Shown: positions 8,934 to 18,234 of the stretch, piece by piece
How the letters are laid out: each line of letters opens with the position of its first letter
Numbering within the stretch: position 1 is the first letter of the stretch
NCBI RefSeq assembly: GCF_041596335.1
Contig: NZ_JBFHIT010000010.1
Span: 1-64,000 of the forward strand
Reading direction: 5' to 3'
From: Mangrovibacterium sp041596335
GTDB taxonomy: Bacteria; Bacteroidota; Bacteroidia; Bacteroidales; Prolixibacteraceae
Length of the DNA stretch: 64,000 nt
The notes under the pieces: generated by a model
Databases searched by the model: none
Told to the model about the DNA's origin: nothing
Seen by the model: the letters and a program-made list of their open reading frames with translations, nothing else
Program-made: the position numbers and the translations under genes

Positions 8934-10082
8934 CTACTTTTTCTCTTTCGGTTTATAGAGTTCACGATGGGTTTCTTCAATCAATTCGATAATCGGAACG
9001 TTTTTTGGGCAACGGCTGATGTCTACTTTCTGCAGGTTTTCGGCTGTTGGAATGTGTCCGGGGAACCAATGGCCTTTTTCCTGAAACATGTTGTATCGGT
9101 AGATTCCAAAGTCGCGCATATCGTAACATTTCAGTAGCATCCGAAAACGCAGGATTTCCGGTATGTTGAGTCCCGACGGATCATTCAGCATATCGTAACC
9201 TTCATAGTCGGCATAGGGGTCGAGCGCACGTTGATCATCCATTCTTCGTTTTATTTCTTCGTCGTTTGGAGCAAAAGGTGCCGGGGCAGGAAAAATACCA
9301 TCGAGCAGGTCGAAGCTAGCTGTTGCCGGTAGCCCAAAGGTGAGTGTGTGAACAGCAGAATGACTCAAACAGAAACGGGCATTCCATTGTACCGGATGTA
9401 GCGGTGCAGTTAGGTCAATCAGTTTTTGAGGCGGTGTGTACAATCGGCCTCCCTTGTCGTTTGGCGAGATAATAAACACCCCCATATCTTTAGATTGAGC
9501 TAAATCGATCGCTGCTTTATTGCGTTGGAAGAAGTAGTAGTAATGGAGGTTGACAAACTCGAACAGATCGGTTTCAATGGCTTTTAGGATTACATCCAAC
9601 GGGCCATGCGTGCTGAATCCAATATGTTTAATCAGCCCTTCTTTCCTCATCTTTAGAAGTTCCGCAATTGGACCATCCGGAGCACAGGCCGTTTCAAGTA
9701 ATTCCATGGTGTTGATTCCATGCCAGGCATAAAAATCAAAATAGTCGGTCTTTAGTGTCGCCAGCTGTTCCATGACCATTTCGCGCATCGCCACTGCAGT
9801 CGTGGCATTTCCTTTGGTCATCAGCAAGTACGACTCCCGCTCAACCTTCAATACATCGTTCAGTACAATTCCGTAAACGGTTTCACTTTTACCGTAACCA
9901 TATGCTGTTTCAATCAGATTGATGCCTTGTTGAAAGGCTCGTTCAACAGTTTCCCGGCATTGGTCCAGCGTGTCTTTCGGAATTTCGTGACGGGGTTCTT
10001 CCCATCCATGTTTAAAACGCATACCTCCCAGCGTAATAACACTCACTTTTTTTTCGGTCTTTCCAAATCGGCGGTATTCCAT
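8934..10082 (-). CDS. Aldo/keto reductase (COG1453-like)
   Basis: NAD(P)H-dependent oxidoreductase with an aldo/keto reductase TIM barrel. From the ATG at 10082 (382 residues) it opens MEYRRFGKT, the standard family start. An upstream ATG at 10118 would add 12 residues, but a -7-like box TAGTTTTG at 10141-10148 would put the transcript start near that codon, favouring the shorter form. The tetrad can be placed at Tyr63 (in AYGYGKSE), Lys90 (LLMTKG) and His121 (FYAWHG). The usual Asp is replaced by Glu58 (IETAYG). The C-terminal tail resembles the COG1453 ferredoxin-like extension, but only one cysteine (RCPKN) of the cluster pattern is left. The substrate is unknown. Confidence 0.85.
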   Translation of the reverse strand: MEYRRFGKTEKKVSVITLGGMRFKHGWEEPRHEIPKDTLDQCRETVERAFQQGINLIETAYGYGKSETVYGIVLNDVLKVERESYLLMTKGNATTAVAMREMVMEQLATLKTDYFDFYAWHGINTMELLETACAPDGPIAELLKMRKEGLIKHIGFSTHGPLDVILKAIETDLFEFVNLHYYYFFQRNKAAIDLAQSKDMGVFIISPNDKGGRLYTPPQKLIDLTAPLHPVQWNARFCLSHSAVHTLTFGLPATASFDLLDGIFPAPAPFAPNDEEIKRRMDDQRALDPYADYEGYDMLNDPSGLNIPEILRFRMLLKCYDMRDFGIYRYNMFQEKGHWFPGHIPTAENLQKVDISRCPKNVPIIELIEETHRELYKPKEKK

Positions 10083-10394
10083 TTTTGGCCGGTAAAACGA
10101 AACGCTTTTAAAATCCATGCTTGTTTTTATTAAAGTGGCACAAAACTAACTAATACAAACAAGAAGCTTGGGGAAAGGTTAACTGAATGAGCTTTTCCGG
10201 TGCTCCTTTTAACCTGGGGCTAATAAAATGAATGTTTCGGCGGTCAGGTATTTGCAACCCTACGAAATCGCATTGTCTGGTAACGGGGCAGCTTCATTGA
10301 TGCGGCAGATTGTTTGCATCACCTGTTTCCCATGTCAGTCGTGAAAATCCATTCTACTTCCTGTGCCGAATTGAAAATTAAAAGTTCGACACCG
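10083..10394. other. Intergenic region between divergent aldo/keto reductase and transglycosylase genes
   Basis: It contains the -7-like TAGTTTTG (minus, 10141-10148) facing the aldo/keto reductase gene. Otherwise no reading frame or RNA is recognisable. The promoter of the rightward genes starts at 10395. Confidence 0.4.
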
Positions 10395-10425
10395 TTGATA
10401 GCCAACCTGAAAACCATTACTTTTG
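10395..10425 (+). promoter_or_regulatory. Bacteroidota promoter for the transglycosylase-uvrA pair
   Basis: TTG at 10395-10397, 20 bases, then TACTTTTG at 10418-10425, matching the Bacteroidota sigma consensus TTTG/TAnnTTTG. Transcription would start near 10432. This rules out the in-frame TTG at 10423 as the start codon and supports ATG 10450. Confidence 0.65.
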
Positions 10426-10449
10426 CCGTTTAAACTAGCACGTTGGGAT

Positions 10450-11385
10450 ATGAAAAAGATTGTAGGAAGAATACTGTTTAGTGTTTTGTTGTTGGTGGGG
10501 TTGTTGGTTGGGTTTCATCTGCTGGAATCGTCAACTCTGCCAGAAGTGAAAATTGAAGAAATAGAACCAACAATGTATCGGTCGGTTGCGCTACCGCAGA
10601 AGTTGAGTTTTATGGATGAAGCGGTTCCGTTGCATTATATCGACGTCCGCGAAAGCCTCGATCGGGAGTTGCTGGTGAACAGCTATTTTCATTCGCAAAC
10701 CTTACGGTTCCTGAAACTGGCTCCTCGTTTCATGGATATCATTGTTCCCATTCTCAAAGCAGATACCGTTCCGGTGGATTTTGCGTATTTGGCACTGGCT
10801 GAAAGTGGTTTCGATCAACGGGCTTTGTCGCCTGCCGGAGCAGCTGGTTTTTGGCAGTTTCTAAAAGGAACAGCGGCCGATTATGGATTGGAAGTCAGCT
10901 CAGAGGTCGACGAACGCTATCATCTGGAGAAGGCTACCCATGCCGCTTGCCGCTATTTAAAAGATTCGTATAAAAAGTACGGTAGTTGGACTCTGGTTGC
11001 CGCATCATACAATGCCGGCCGAGGTTTTATGGATCGGCAATTGGAACGACAGAAAGAAACCAGTTATTACGACTTGCTGATGGGGGAGGAAACATCGCGC
11101 TACGTATTCCGGATTCTCGCGCTGAAATTGATTATGGAAACCCCTGAGGAATATGGTTTTAAAGTAAAAGAACAAGAGAAATATCCACTGTGGAATGTGA
11201 AAACAATCACGGTAAAAGGACCGGTGAAAGATTTTGCCGCCTTTGCGCAGGAGCACGGAACCAATTATAAAATTCTGAAAATGTTAAACCCTTGGCTCCG
11301 CGAGAATTACCTGACAAACGCCAAAGGAAAAACCTATGTGATTAAAGTGCCGGCTGAAGGATTCCGGACCAACGTAAATAACTAA
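10450..11385 (+). CDS. Membrane-anchored lytic transglycosylase (SLT/MltD-like)
   Basis: Peptidoglycan-cleaving enzyme of 311 residues. Residues 7-22 form an N-terminal membrane anchor or signal. The SLT domain spans about residues 95-225, with the catalytic glutamate at Glu118 in LALAESGF, followed by SPAGAAGFWQF and, later, the AASYNAG motif, all classical for family 23 transglycosylases. The C-terminal 50 residues look like a single degenerate LysM-like wall-binding domain ending YVIKVPAEG. The protein should act in the periplasm on murein. It ends one base before the uvrA start codon, so the two genes are co-transcribed and probably translationally coupled, although their functions are unrelated. 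Confidence 0.9.
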   Translation: MKKIVGRILFSVLLLVGLLVGFHLLESSTLPEVKIEEIEPTMYRSVALPQKLSFMDEAVPLHYIDVRESLDRELLVNSYFHSQTLRFLKLAPRFMDIIVPILKADTVPVDFAYLALAESGFDQRALSPAGAAGFWQFLKGTAADYGLEVSSEVDERYHLEKATHAACRYLKDSYKKYGSWTLVAASYNAGRGFMDRQLERQKETSYYDLLMGEETSRYVFRILALKLIMETPEEYGFKVKEQEKYPLWNVKTITVKGPVKDFAAFAQEHGTNYKILKMLNPWLRENYLTNAKGKTYVIKVPAEGFRTNVNN

Positions 11386-11386
11386 G

Positions 11387-14251
11387 ATGGTGGAGAACGA
11401 TAAAGTGCAGCCGGAGGACGAGTTGCTGGATCAGGATGAAAAAATTATTGTACAGGGTGCCCGTGTGCACAACCTGCAAAATATTAATGTTGAAATTCCG
11501 CGTAATAAGTTAACCGTAATTACCGGATTAAGTGGCAGCGGAAAGTCTTCGCTGGCTTTCGATACCATTTATGCCGAAGGACAGCGGCGTTATATTGAGA
11601 CCTTCTCCGCTTACGCGCGCTCATTTTTGGGCAATATGGAACGTCCGGATGTGGATAAGATATCCGGATTGAGTCCGGTGATTTCCATTGAGCAGAAAAC
11701 AACAAATAAAAACCCTCGTTCTACCGTTGGAACGGTAACCGAGATTTACGACTTTCTGCGTTTGTTGTACGCCAGGGGCTCGGAAGCTTTCTCGTACGAG
11801 ACCGGAGAGCTAATGGTGAAATACACCGATGACCAAATACTGAAGCTTATTCAGGAGCACTTTGCCGGGAAACGAATTGTGATCATGGCGCCTTTGGTCC
11901 GGGGTCGGAAAGGGCACTATCGCGAGCTGTTCGAATCAACCCGGAAAAAGGGATTTCTATATGCCCGGATTGATGGGGAAGTGGTTGAACTGAAGCCAAA
12001 TATGCGGGTCGATCGCTATAAGAATCACTTCATCGAGATTGTAATCGATCGGCTCACGGTGGATGAGGGGATCGTAAAACGCCTCAAAGAATCGGTTCAA
12101 ACGGCGATGAAACACGGAAACGGGGTCAGCCTGATTATGGACAATGATTCGGACGACCTGAAATTCTATAGCCGACAGCTAATGTGTCCAACTACCGGAA
12201 TCTCCTACAACGAACCTGCTCCGCACAATTTTTCGTTTAACTCGCCACAAGGTGCTTGTCCGAAATGTAACGGGCTTGGCCGAATAGCCGAAATTGATCA
12301 GGAAAAAATTATTCCGGATCCGGAATTGAGTATCGCCAAAGGTGGAATAGCTCCGCTCGGATCGCAAAAAAATACACTCATTTTTTGGCAAATAGAAGCC
12401 TTGGGCGAGAAATACGGTTTTACGCTGAAGTCGCCCGTAAAAGATATTCCGGAAGAAGCGATGACCGCTATTTTGTATGGAACAAACGAACGGATCACAC
12501 TCAAAAATTCGCCGCTTGGAAGCTCAGTTCATTATAATATGAGCTACGAGGGTATTGTAAAATATATTGATAGTCAGCGGGATGATAACCCGTCGAAAAC
12601 AGCGCAGAAATGGGCCAACCAATTTGTGCGTGAAAAAGCTTGCCCCGAATGTAATGGCTTAAGGTTGAAAAAAGAGTCGCTCTATTTTAAGGTCGACGGA
12701 AAAAATATTTCGGAGCTGGCCAAAATGGATATCTCGGAACTGAGTAGTTGGTTTCAGGGACTGGAAGACCGAATTTCGTCGCGCCAACGCAAAATTGGAG
12801 AGGAGATCATCAAGGAAATCCGTACCCGATTGAGTTTTCTAATCGATGTAGGACTTGAATACCTGTCGCTTGATCGTTCCTCAGGAACGCTTTCCGGAGG
12901 AGAGTCTCAACGTATTCGTCTGGCCACCCAGATTGGTTCGCAACTGGTAAATGTGCTGTATATCCTGGATGAACCGAGCATTGGTTTGCACCAGCGCGAC
13001 AACCTTCGCTTGATCAATTCACTGGAGAAACTGCGCGATACCGGCAACTCAATCATTGTGGTGGAACACGATAAAGATATGATGCTTTGTGCCGATTATC
13101 TCGTTGATATGGGCCCGTTTGCAGGGCGTCATGGTGGTGAAGTGGTGGCTGCCGGAACACCACAGGAAGTGCTTGCTGCCGATACACTCACGTCGCGTTA
13201 TCTGAAAGGGGAGCATCAAATTGTTGTGCCGGAAAACCGTCGGAAAGGAAGCGGCAAAAGCTTAAAGCTGACTGGTTGCTCTGGAAATAACCTGAAATCG
13301 GTTGATGTAAGTTTTCCGCTCGGCAAAATGATTTGTGTAACCGGTGTTTCCGGTAGCGGAAAATCAAGTTTGATAAACGGAACCTTGCAGCCTATTCTCA
13401 GCCAGTATTTTTTCAATTCACTGAAAGATCCGCTGCCCTACGATAAAATTGAAGGACTGAAGTATATTGATAAAGTGGTTCAGGTGGATCAATCGCCGCT
13501 CGGACGCACTCCCCGATCAAATCCGGTGACTTACACAGGCGTGTTCTCCGATATTCGCGCTCTTTTTGCACAATTGCCCGAAGCGAAAATCAGAGGCTAT
13601 AAACCGGGCCGTTTCTCCTTTAATGTAAAAGGAGGGCGTTGTGAAGAATGCCAGGGAGGAGGATTGAAGTTGATTGAAATGAATTTCCTCCCCGATGTAT
13701 ATGTGCATTGCGACAGCTGTAATGGGAAACGTTACAATCGGGAAACCCTCGAGGTTCGCTACAAAGGGAAATCCATTAGCGATGTTTTGGATATGACCAT
13801 TAATCAGGGCGTGGAATTCTTTGAAAGCCTGCCATCAATCGCCCATAAATTGAAAACCTTGCAGGAAGTTGGTTTGGGCTACATCACACTTGGTCAATCG
13901 TCAACAACTCTTTCCGGCGGCGAATCACAGCGGGTGAAACTGGCTACAGAGTTGGCCAAAAAAGATACGGGGCAAACGTTATATATACTCGATGAACCAA
14001 CCACAGGGCTGCATTTTGAGGATATCCGTATTCTGTTGGGCGTACTCAATAAACTGGTCGAACGCGGAAATACAGTCATTGTCATTGAGCACAACCTGGA
14101 TGTTATAAAAGTGGCCGATCATATTATCGATCTCGGGCCCGAAGGAGGTCGTGGCGGAGGTCTGATTTTGGGCGCTGGTACACCTGAGGAAATCGTTGCA
14201 AAACACGAATCGTATACGGCAACCTTTCTGAAAAAAGAGTTAGCTTTATAA
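11387..14251 (+). CDS. uvrA: UvrA, excinuclease ABC subunit A
   Basis: Damage-recognition ATPase of nucleotide excision repair, working with UvrB and UvrC. At 954 residues it has normal length. Walker A motifs occur at residues 47-55 (GLSGSGKSS) and about 652-660 (VSGSGKSSL). ABC signatures LSGGESQRI (about 502) and LSGGESQRV (about 842) are intact, as are the downstream LDEP Walker B motifs. The zinc-binding cysteine pairs are present, with CPKC near residue 290 and CEEC...CDSC near 750-780. The gene starts one base after the transglycosylase stop codon. No SOS-type operator can be recognised. Confidence 0.98.
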   Translation: MVENDKVQPEDELLDQDEKIIVQGARVHNLQNINVEIPRNKLTVITGLSGSGKSSLAFDTIYAEGQRRYIETFSAYARSFLGNMERPDVDKISGLSPVISIEQKTTNKNPRSTVGTVTEIYDFLRLLYARGSEAFSYETGELMVKYTDDQILKLIQEHFAGKRIVIMAPLVRGRKGHYRELFESTRKKGFLYARIDGEVVELKPNMRVDRYKNHFIEIVIDRLTVDEGIVKRLKESVQTAMKHGNGVSLIMDNDSDDLKFYSRQLMCPTTGISYNEPAPHNFSFNSPQGACPKCNGLGRIAEIDQEKIIPDPELSIAKGGIAPLGSQKNTLIFWQIEALGEKYGFTLKSPVKDIPEEAMTAILYGTNERITLKNSPLGSSVHYNMSYEGIVKYIDSQRDDNPSKTAQKWANQFVREKACPECNGLRLKKESLYFKVDGKNISELAKMDISELSSWFQGLEDRISSRQRKIGEEIIKEIRTRLSFLIDVGLEYLSLDRSSGTLSGGESQRIRLATQIGSQLVNVLYILDEPSIGLHQRDNLRLINSLEKLRDTGNSIIVVEHDKDMMLCADYLVDMGPFAGRHGGEVVAAGTPQEVLAADTLTSRYLKGEHQIVVPENRRKGSGKSLKLTGCSGNNLKSVDVSFPLGKMICVTGVSGSGKSSLINGTLQPILSQYFFNSLKDPLPYDKIEGLKYIDKVVQVDQSPLGRTPRSNPVTYTGVFSDIRALFAQLPEAKIRGYKPGRFSFNVKGGRCEECQGGGLKLIEMNFLPDVYVHCDSCNGKRYNRETLEVRYKGKSISDVLDMTINQGVEFFESLPSIAHKLKTLQEVGLGYITLGQSSTTLSGGESQRVKLATELAKKDTGQTLYILDEPTTGLHFEDIRILLGVLNKLVERGNTVIVIEHNLDVIKVADHIIDLGPEGGRGGGLILGAGTPEEIVAKHESYTATFLKKELAL

Positions 14252-14319
14252 ACTGCAAAACTCAAACAGGCTGAACCAAGCCAAAACAGGTTTAGCTAAA
14301 ACGGAATGAATTCAGAAAC

Positions 14320-15990
14320 ATGAGCTCAAGAACAATTGATATATACTGTGAAAACACAAACACGGTAAAGGCCTACCCGCTGGGAATTACACTCGAGGAA
14401 ATTAGTATCGACCTTGGCATTCAGTTGGATAACCCCATTTGCGGGGCTATTGTCAACCATAAGGTGAAGGAACTTTCCTTTTCAGTGGTGAAATCGAAAA
14501 AGGTTCGGTTTATTGATTACACCCATATTGATGGCCGACGACTTTATGTTCGTTCGCTTATCTTTCTGCTTTATGTTGCCGTACGTGAGACTTTTCCGCA
14601 GGTTAAACTGCGCGTCCTAAACGGAATTAGTCAAGGTTATTACTGTGAGCTGGTTGGCTTGGAACGAGAGATTAGCGATTCCGATATTTTCGAGCTAAAG
14701 AACGAAATGGAAAATTGGGTAAAAAAGGATCTTCCTTTTGAAAAGAAAGGCATTTTAACCCCCGATGCGGTTGAGGAGTTGGTTCGTCAGGGACTCGAAG
14801 AAAAGGCCAAACTCTTTAATCAACAAGGAATGATGTTCTCGTTCCTCTATTTTCTAAATGGCTATTGCAATTACTTCTATGGTCATCATGTGCCGTCAAC
14901 CGGATACCTAACCTCGTTTGATATTGTTCCTTATTTTGATGGTATTCTGCTGCAGGTTCCAAAACCAGATAATTTTCAGGAACTGAATGAAATTGAATAC
15001 CAGGACAAGCTTTTCGATATCTTCAAGGAACACAAACGACGGGCAGAATTAATGAATGTGCCTAATCTGGGGATGTTGAACGAATACGTTGAATCGGGAC
15101 GAAGTGGTGACATTATTAAAATTTCGGAAGCATTGCACGAAAAGAAGGTTGCTGAAATCGCCAACATGATCGATGAACGAAGGGATCATGTTAAAGTGGT
15201 GCTTGTTGCCGGACCATCAGCATCGGGGAAAACAACCTTCAGTAAACGGCTTGCTGTTCAGTTGGCAGTAAACGGCATCACACCGCATATGATCTCGCTG
15301 GACGATTATTTTGTCGACCGCGAGAAAACTCCGCTGGATGTGCATGGAAATTACGATTTTGAAGCACTGGAGGCGATTGATGTCGAGTATTTCAACGAGC
15401 AACTTTTACAGTTGTTCGAGGGGAAAGAAGTGGAGTTGCCACGTTTCAACTTTATTATTGGCAAGCGGGAACCATCAGGTAACAAATTGCAATTGGGTGC
15501 CGGACATATTCTGATTGTTGAAGGTATTCACGGGATGAACCCGGGATTGATGCCTCATGTAAAGAACGGGCGAAGCTTTAAAATCTTTCTTTCTGCTTTA
15601 ACCCAGATCTCGATGGACGATCACAACCACATTTCAACGGCCGACAACCGCTTAATCCGGCGGATGATTCGCGACAGTAAATATCGAGGTTATCCGGCCG
15701 ACGAAACAATCAAACGTTGGCCAAGCGTTCGCAGTGGCGAAGAGAAAAATATTTTCCCCTATCAGGAAAACGCTGATGTGATGTTTAATTCGGCCTTGAT
15801 TTATGAGCTGGCGGTACTCAAAAAGTATGTTGAACCATTGCTAAAAGCCGTTGCTGAAATTTGTCCTGAGCATTGTGAAGCGAACCGGTTGCTAAAATTC
15901 TTTAGCTATTTCAATCATATCGATGATGTTGAAATTCCGCCAACATCATTAATTCGTGAGTTTTTGGGTGGAAGTAGTTTCGAATACTAA
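14320..15990 (+). CDS. TGS-domain nucleoside (uridine-type) kinase
   Basis: A 556-residue fusion known from Bacteroidota and Firmicutes. The N-terminal ~70 residues resemble a TGS domain and the next ~130 resemble the second domain of threonyl-tRNA synthetase. From about residue 290 comes a P-loop kinase of the uridine kinase/phosphoribulokinase family, with Walker A GPSASGKTTFSKRL (about 299-312), SLDDYFVDR and the IVEGIHGMN segment. It probably phosphorylates a nucleoside in the cytoplasm; the exact substrate is not shown by the sequence. The start ATG lies 68 bases after uvrA. It ends at a hairpin shared with the convergent MATE gene. Confidence 0.85.
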   Translation: MSSRTIDIYCENTNTVKAYPLGITLEEISIDLGIQLDNPICGAIVNHKVKELSFSVVKSKKVRFIDYTHIDGRRLYVRSLIFLLYVAVRETFPQVKLRVLNGISQGYYCELVGLEREISDSDIFELKNEMENWVKKDLPFEKKGILTPDAVEELVRQGLEEKAKLFNQQGMMFSFLYFLNGYCNYFYGHHVPSTGYLTSFDIVPYFDGILLQVPKPDNFQELNEIEYQDKLFDIFKEHKRRAELMNVPNLGMLNEYVESGRSGDIIKISEALHEKKVAEIANMIDERRDHVKVVLVAGPSASGKTTFSKRLAVQLAVNGITPHMISLDDYFVDREKTPLDVHGNYDFEALEAIDVEYFNEQLLQLFEGKEVELPRFNFIIGKREPSGNKLQLGAGHILIVEGIHGMNPGLMPHVKNGRSFKIFLSALTQISMDDHNHISTADNRLIRRMIRDSKYRGYPADETIKRWPSVRSGEEKNIFPYQENADVMFNSALIYELAVLKKYVEPLLKAVAEICPEHCEANRLLKFFSYFNHIDDVEIPPTSLIREFLGGSSFEY

Positions 15991-15997
15991 GAATAAG

Positions 15998-16028
15998 TAA
16001 ACCGGTCGATTTGCAGTCGGCCTGTTTA
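15998..16028. terminator. Hairpin between convergent genes, probable terminator
   Basis: TAAACCGGTCGA can pair with TCGGCCTGTTTA (one mismatch, one wobble) around a seven-base loop. There is no long T-run, so termination is likely but not certain. It lies between the nucleoside kinase and MATE stop codons. Confidence 0.45.
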
Positions 16029-16041
16029 TCTACTCAGAAGT

Positions 16042-17343
16042 TTAGCGAAAGCTTTTTGCCAGTACTTTGGGGTACAACAAGGTTTGGAATACACCGCGTG
16101 CCAACATGAAAAGCATCATAGCCAGCCAAAGCGCGTGATTCCCAATTTGATTCTGAAGGAAAAAATAGGCAGGCGCAAACACCAAAAGTGTGGCTGCCAG
16201 CATGCTGTTCCGCATTTCTTTAGAGGCTGTGACTCCGATAAAAACACCATCCCAAACAAAACTGCTAAAGGTGATGAGCGGTGTTAGAATCACCCAAAAC
16301 ATAAACTGACTCGCTGTTTCGTACAGACTTTCCTGATTGGTGAGCAACCCGATGATGAACTTGTTCCCAACTAAAAAGAACGCGCTGAAAATCAGAGCCA
16401 GAGCTATTCCCCACACAAAAAGTTTGCGAACGAGTTCGTTGAATAAATCTTTCCGACGTTCGCCCATATATTTTCCAGCAAGGGCTTCGCCGGCAAAAGC
16501 AAAACCATCAATAAAAAAGGAAAAAAGCAGGAGAAACTGGATTAGTATGGAGTTTACAGCCAAAATGTGATCATTCATACTGGCCGATTTGGAAGTGAAA
16601 AAGGTGAACACAAAAATTACGCAAAAGGTCCGGATGAAGATATCGGAATTTACACGGAAGAAATTTTTCATTGCCGTCAAATCCAGAATGGCTTTTCGGT
16701 TCCTAAACCGGAGCAGGTAGTTGTATTTTTTGTGGAGTAAAAATAGTCCGGTTGCCAACCCGGTATACTGCGCGATAACAGTTCCCAAAGCTACTCCGGC
16801 CGAGTTCAGATTCATCACATAAACAAAGAAAAAGCTAAAGGCGAGGTTGAAAATATTGGCTAAAATGGATGTGATCATCACATAACGGGCATTTTGCATC
16901 CCCAAAAACCAGCCATTCAGCGCGTACAGTCCCAGAGTCGCGGGAGCCGCCCAGACACGAATCCGGAAATATTGCCGGGCAAGGCTTTCGACTTCCGGAC
17001 TTCCGTTGATGGCTTTAAAACTGATCCATTCAATCGGAACCTGCAGTAGAATAATTATCGCGCTTATCAGGGCGGAGATCAGCAACGCCCTTGCCAGTAT
17101 GTTTGTGGTTTCCTGCTGGTCACCTTCACCATATCCTTGTGCGGTGAAACCGCTGGTGCTCATCCGCAGAAAGCTAAACCCCCAGTAAATGAAGTTGAAA
17201 ATAACAGTCCCCAACGAAACCGCACCGATAAAGACTTCTGAATCGAGGTGGCCCATCAGTGCCATATCAACAAGGCCGAGCAATGGGATGGTAACGTTGC
17301 TGATGATGTTTGGTATGGCGAGGTGTAAAATTTTCCTGTTCAC
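16042..17343 (-). CDS. MATE-family efflux transporter (DinF-like)
   Basis: A 433-residue inner-membrane antiporter with about 12 transmembrane segments arranged in two MATE repeats. The N-terminus reads NRKILHLAIPNIISN, and the GLVDMALMGHL segment is the characteristic first-helix MATE motif; GFTAQGYG follows. Such proteins export organic cations, drugs or metabolites using Na+ or H+ gradients, and the substrate cannot be inferred. The start is a GTG at 17341-17343, chosen because the first helix begins directly after it. The gene is transcribed alone, away from sodA. Confidence 0.92.
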   Translation of the reverse strand: MNRKILHLAIPNIISNVTIPLLGLVDMALMGHLDSEVFIGAVSLGTVIFNFIYWGFSFLRMSTSGFTAQGYGEGDQQETTNILARALLISALISAIIILLQVPIEWISFKAINGSPEVESLARQYFRIRVWAAPATLGLYALNGWFLGMQNARYVMITSILANIFNLAFSFFFVYVMNLNSAGVALGTVIAQYTGLATGLFLLHKKYNYLLRFRNRKAILDLTAMKNFFRVNSDIFIRTFCVIFVFTFFTSKSASMNDHILAVNSILIQFLLLFSFFIDGFAFAGEALAGKYMGERRKDLFNELVRKLFVWGIALALIFSAFFLVGNKFIIGLLTNQESLYETASQFMFWVILTPLITFSSFVWDGVFIGVTASKEMRNSMLAATLLVFAPAYFFLQNQIGNHALWLAMMLFMLARGVFQTLLYPKVLAKSFR

Positions 17344-17463
17344 TTATTTTTTTCGCGCAAAGTAAGTAAAAAAAAGAGAGCAGGTAAAACGTTGAATTTA
17401 GCGCTTTGAATCGGGATTGACGATCGGGGATAGATTATTTCAATTGAAAAAGCTTGTGTTTTA

Positions 17464-17495
17464 TTTGGAATGGTTCTGAATAGTTTTTAGATTTG
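17464..17495 (+). promoter_or_regulatory. Bacteroidota promoter upstream of sodA
   Basis: TTTG at 17464-17467, 20 bases, then TAGATTTG at 17488-17495, close to the Bacteroidota consensus. The transcript would start near 17502, leaving a leader of about 60 bases. Confidence 0.7.
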
Positions 17496-17562
17496 CATAA
17501 AAGGATATAAAACTCCGAAATACAAAACCAAAGTTGAAAATAACCATTTAAGAAGAAAATAT

Positions 17563-18162
17563 ATGTCATTCGAATTACCAAAATTACCATACGATTACGA
17601 TTCTCTTGAGCCATACATTGATGCTCGTACAATGGAGATTCATTACACAAAGCACCACGGTGCCTACACCACGAACCTAAATAATGCGATTCAGGGTACT
17701 GAAATGGAGGGCAAATCAATTGAAGAATTGATGGCCGGAATTTCTAAGCTTCCTGTCGCAGTGCGTAATAACGGAGGAGGATTTTACAATCACTCTTTGT
17801 TTTGGAGCATCATGGGCTCGTGTATCGCTGAAGGGCCGGAAGGCAAGTTATTAACTGCAATAAACGATTCATTTGGATCTTTCGATAATTTTAAAGACGC
17901 TTTTACCAAAGCTGCCGCAACCCGTTTCGGTTCGGGTTGGGCTTGGCTGGTAAAACAGGGTGATAGTTTGGTGGTTTCGTCCACACCGAATCAGGACAAT
18001 CCGTTAATGGATGTAGCAGATGTTAAAGGAACTCCAATTCTTGGCATCGATGTCTGGGAACATGCATACTATTTGAATTACCAGAACAGACGTCCTGACT
18101 ATATTGCATCATTTTTTAAAGTGATCAATTGGGATGAAGTCGCCAAACGATTTAAAGGTTAG
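17563..18162 (+). CDS. sodA: Superoxide dismutase, Mn-type signature
   Basis: Converts superoxide to oxygen and hydrogen peroxide in the cytoplasm. At 199 residues it is of usual length. The four metal ligands are His27, His77 (FYNHSLFW), Asp163 and His167 (DVWEHAYY). The Mn-type markers are the GGGFYNHSLFW segment and the active-site Gln144 in TPNQDNPLM; the Fe-type Gln before the second His is absent. That points to manganese, or to a cambialistic enzyme as described for Bacteroides. It has its own promoter and terminator, so it is a single-gene unit. A second, Fe-type paralogue lies 2.4 kb downstream. Confidence 0.93.
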   Translation: MSFELPKLPYDYDSLEPYIDARTMEIHYTKHHGAYTTNLNNAIQGTEMEGKSIEELMAGISKLPVAVRNNGGGFYNHSLFWSIMGSCIAEGPEGKLLTAINDSFGSFDNFKDAFTKAAATRFGSGWAWLVKQGDSLVVSSTPNQDNPLMDVADVKGTPILGIDVWEHAYYLNYQNRRPDYIASFFKVINWDEVAKRFKG

Positions 18163-18180
18163 TTGATTTTTGGTTTTTTT

Positions 18181-18207
18181 CCCCGAAGCAGTGGCTTCGG
18201 GGTTTTT
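18181..18207 (+). terminator. Rho-independent terminator after sodA
   Basis: CCCCGAAGC pairs perfectly with GCTTCGGGG around a four-base loop, followed by TTTTT. It lies 19 bases after the sodA stop codon. Confidence 0.93.
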
Positions 18208-18234
18208 CTTGTTTCAATTTAAACATTATGTAAT

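Noticed and set aside
10083..10118. N-terminal extension of the aldo/keto reductase
   Set aside because: The family begins at MEYRRFGKT and a -7-like box would place the transcript start near the upstream ATG.
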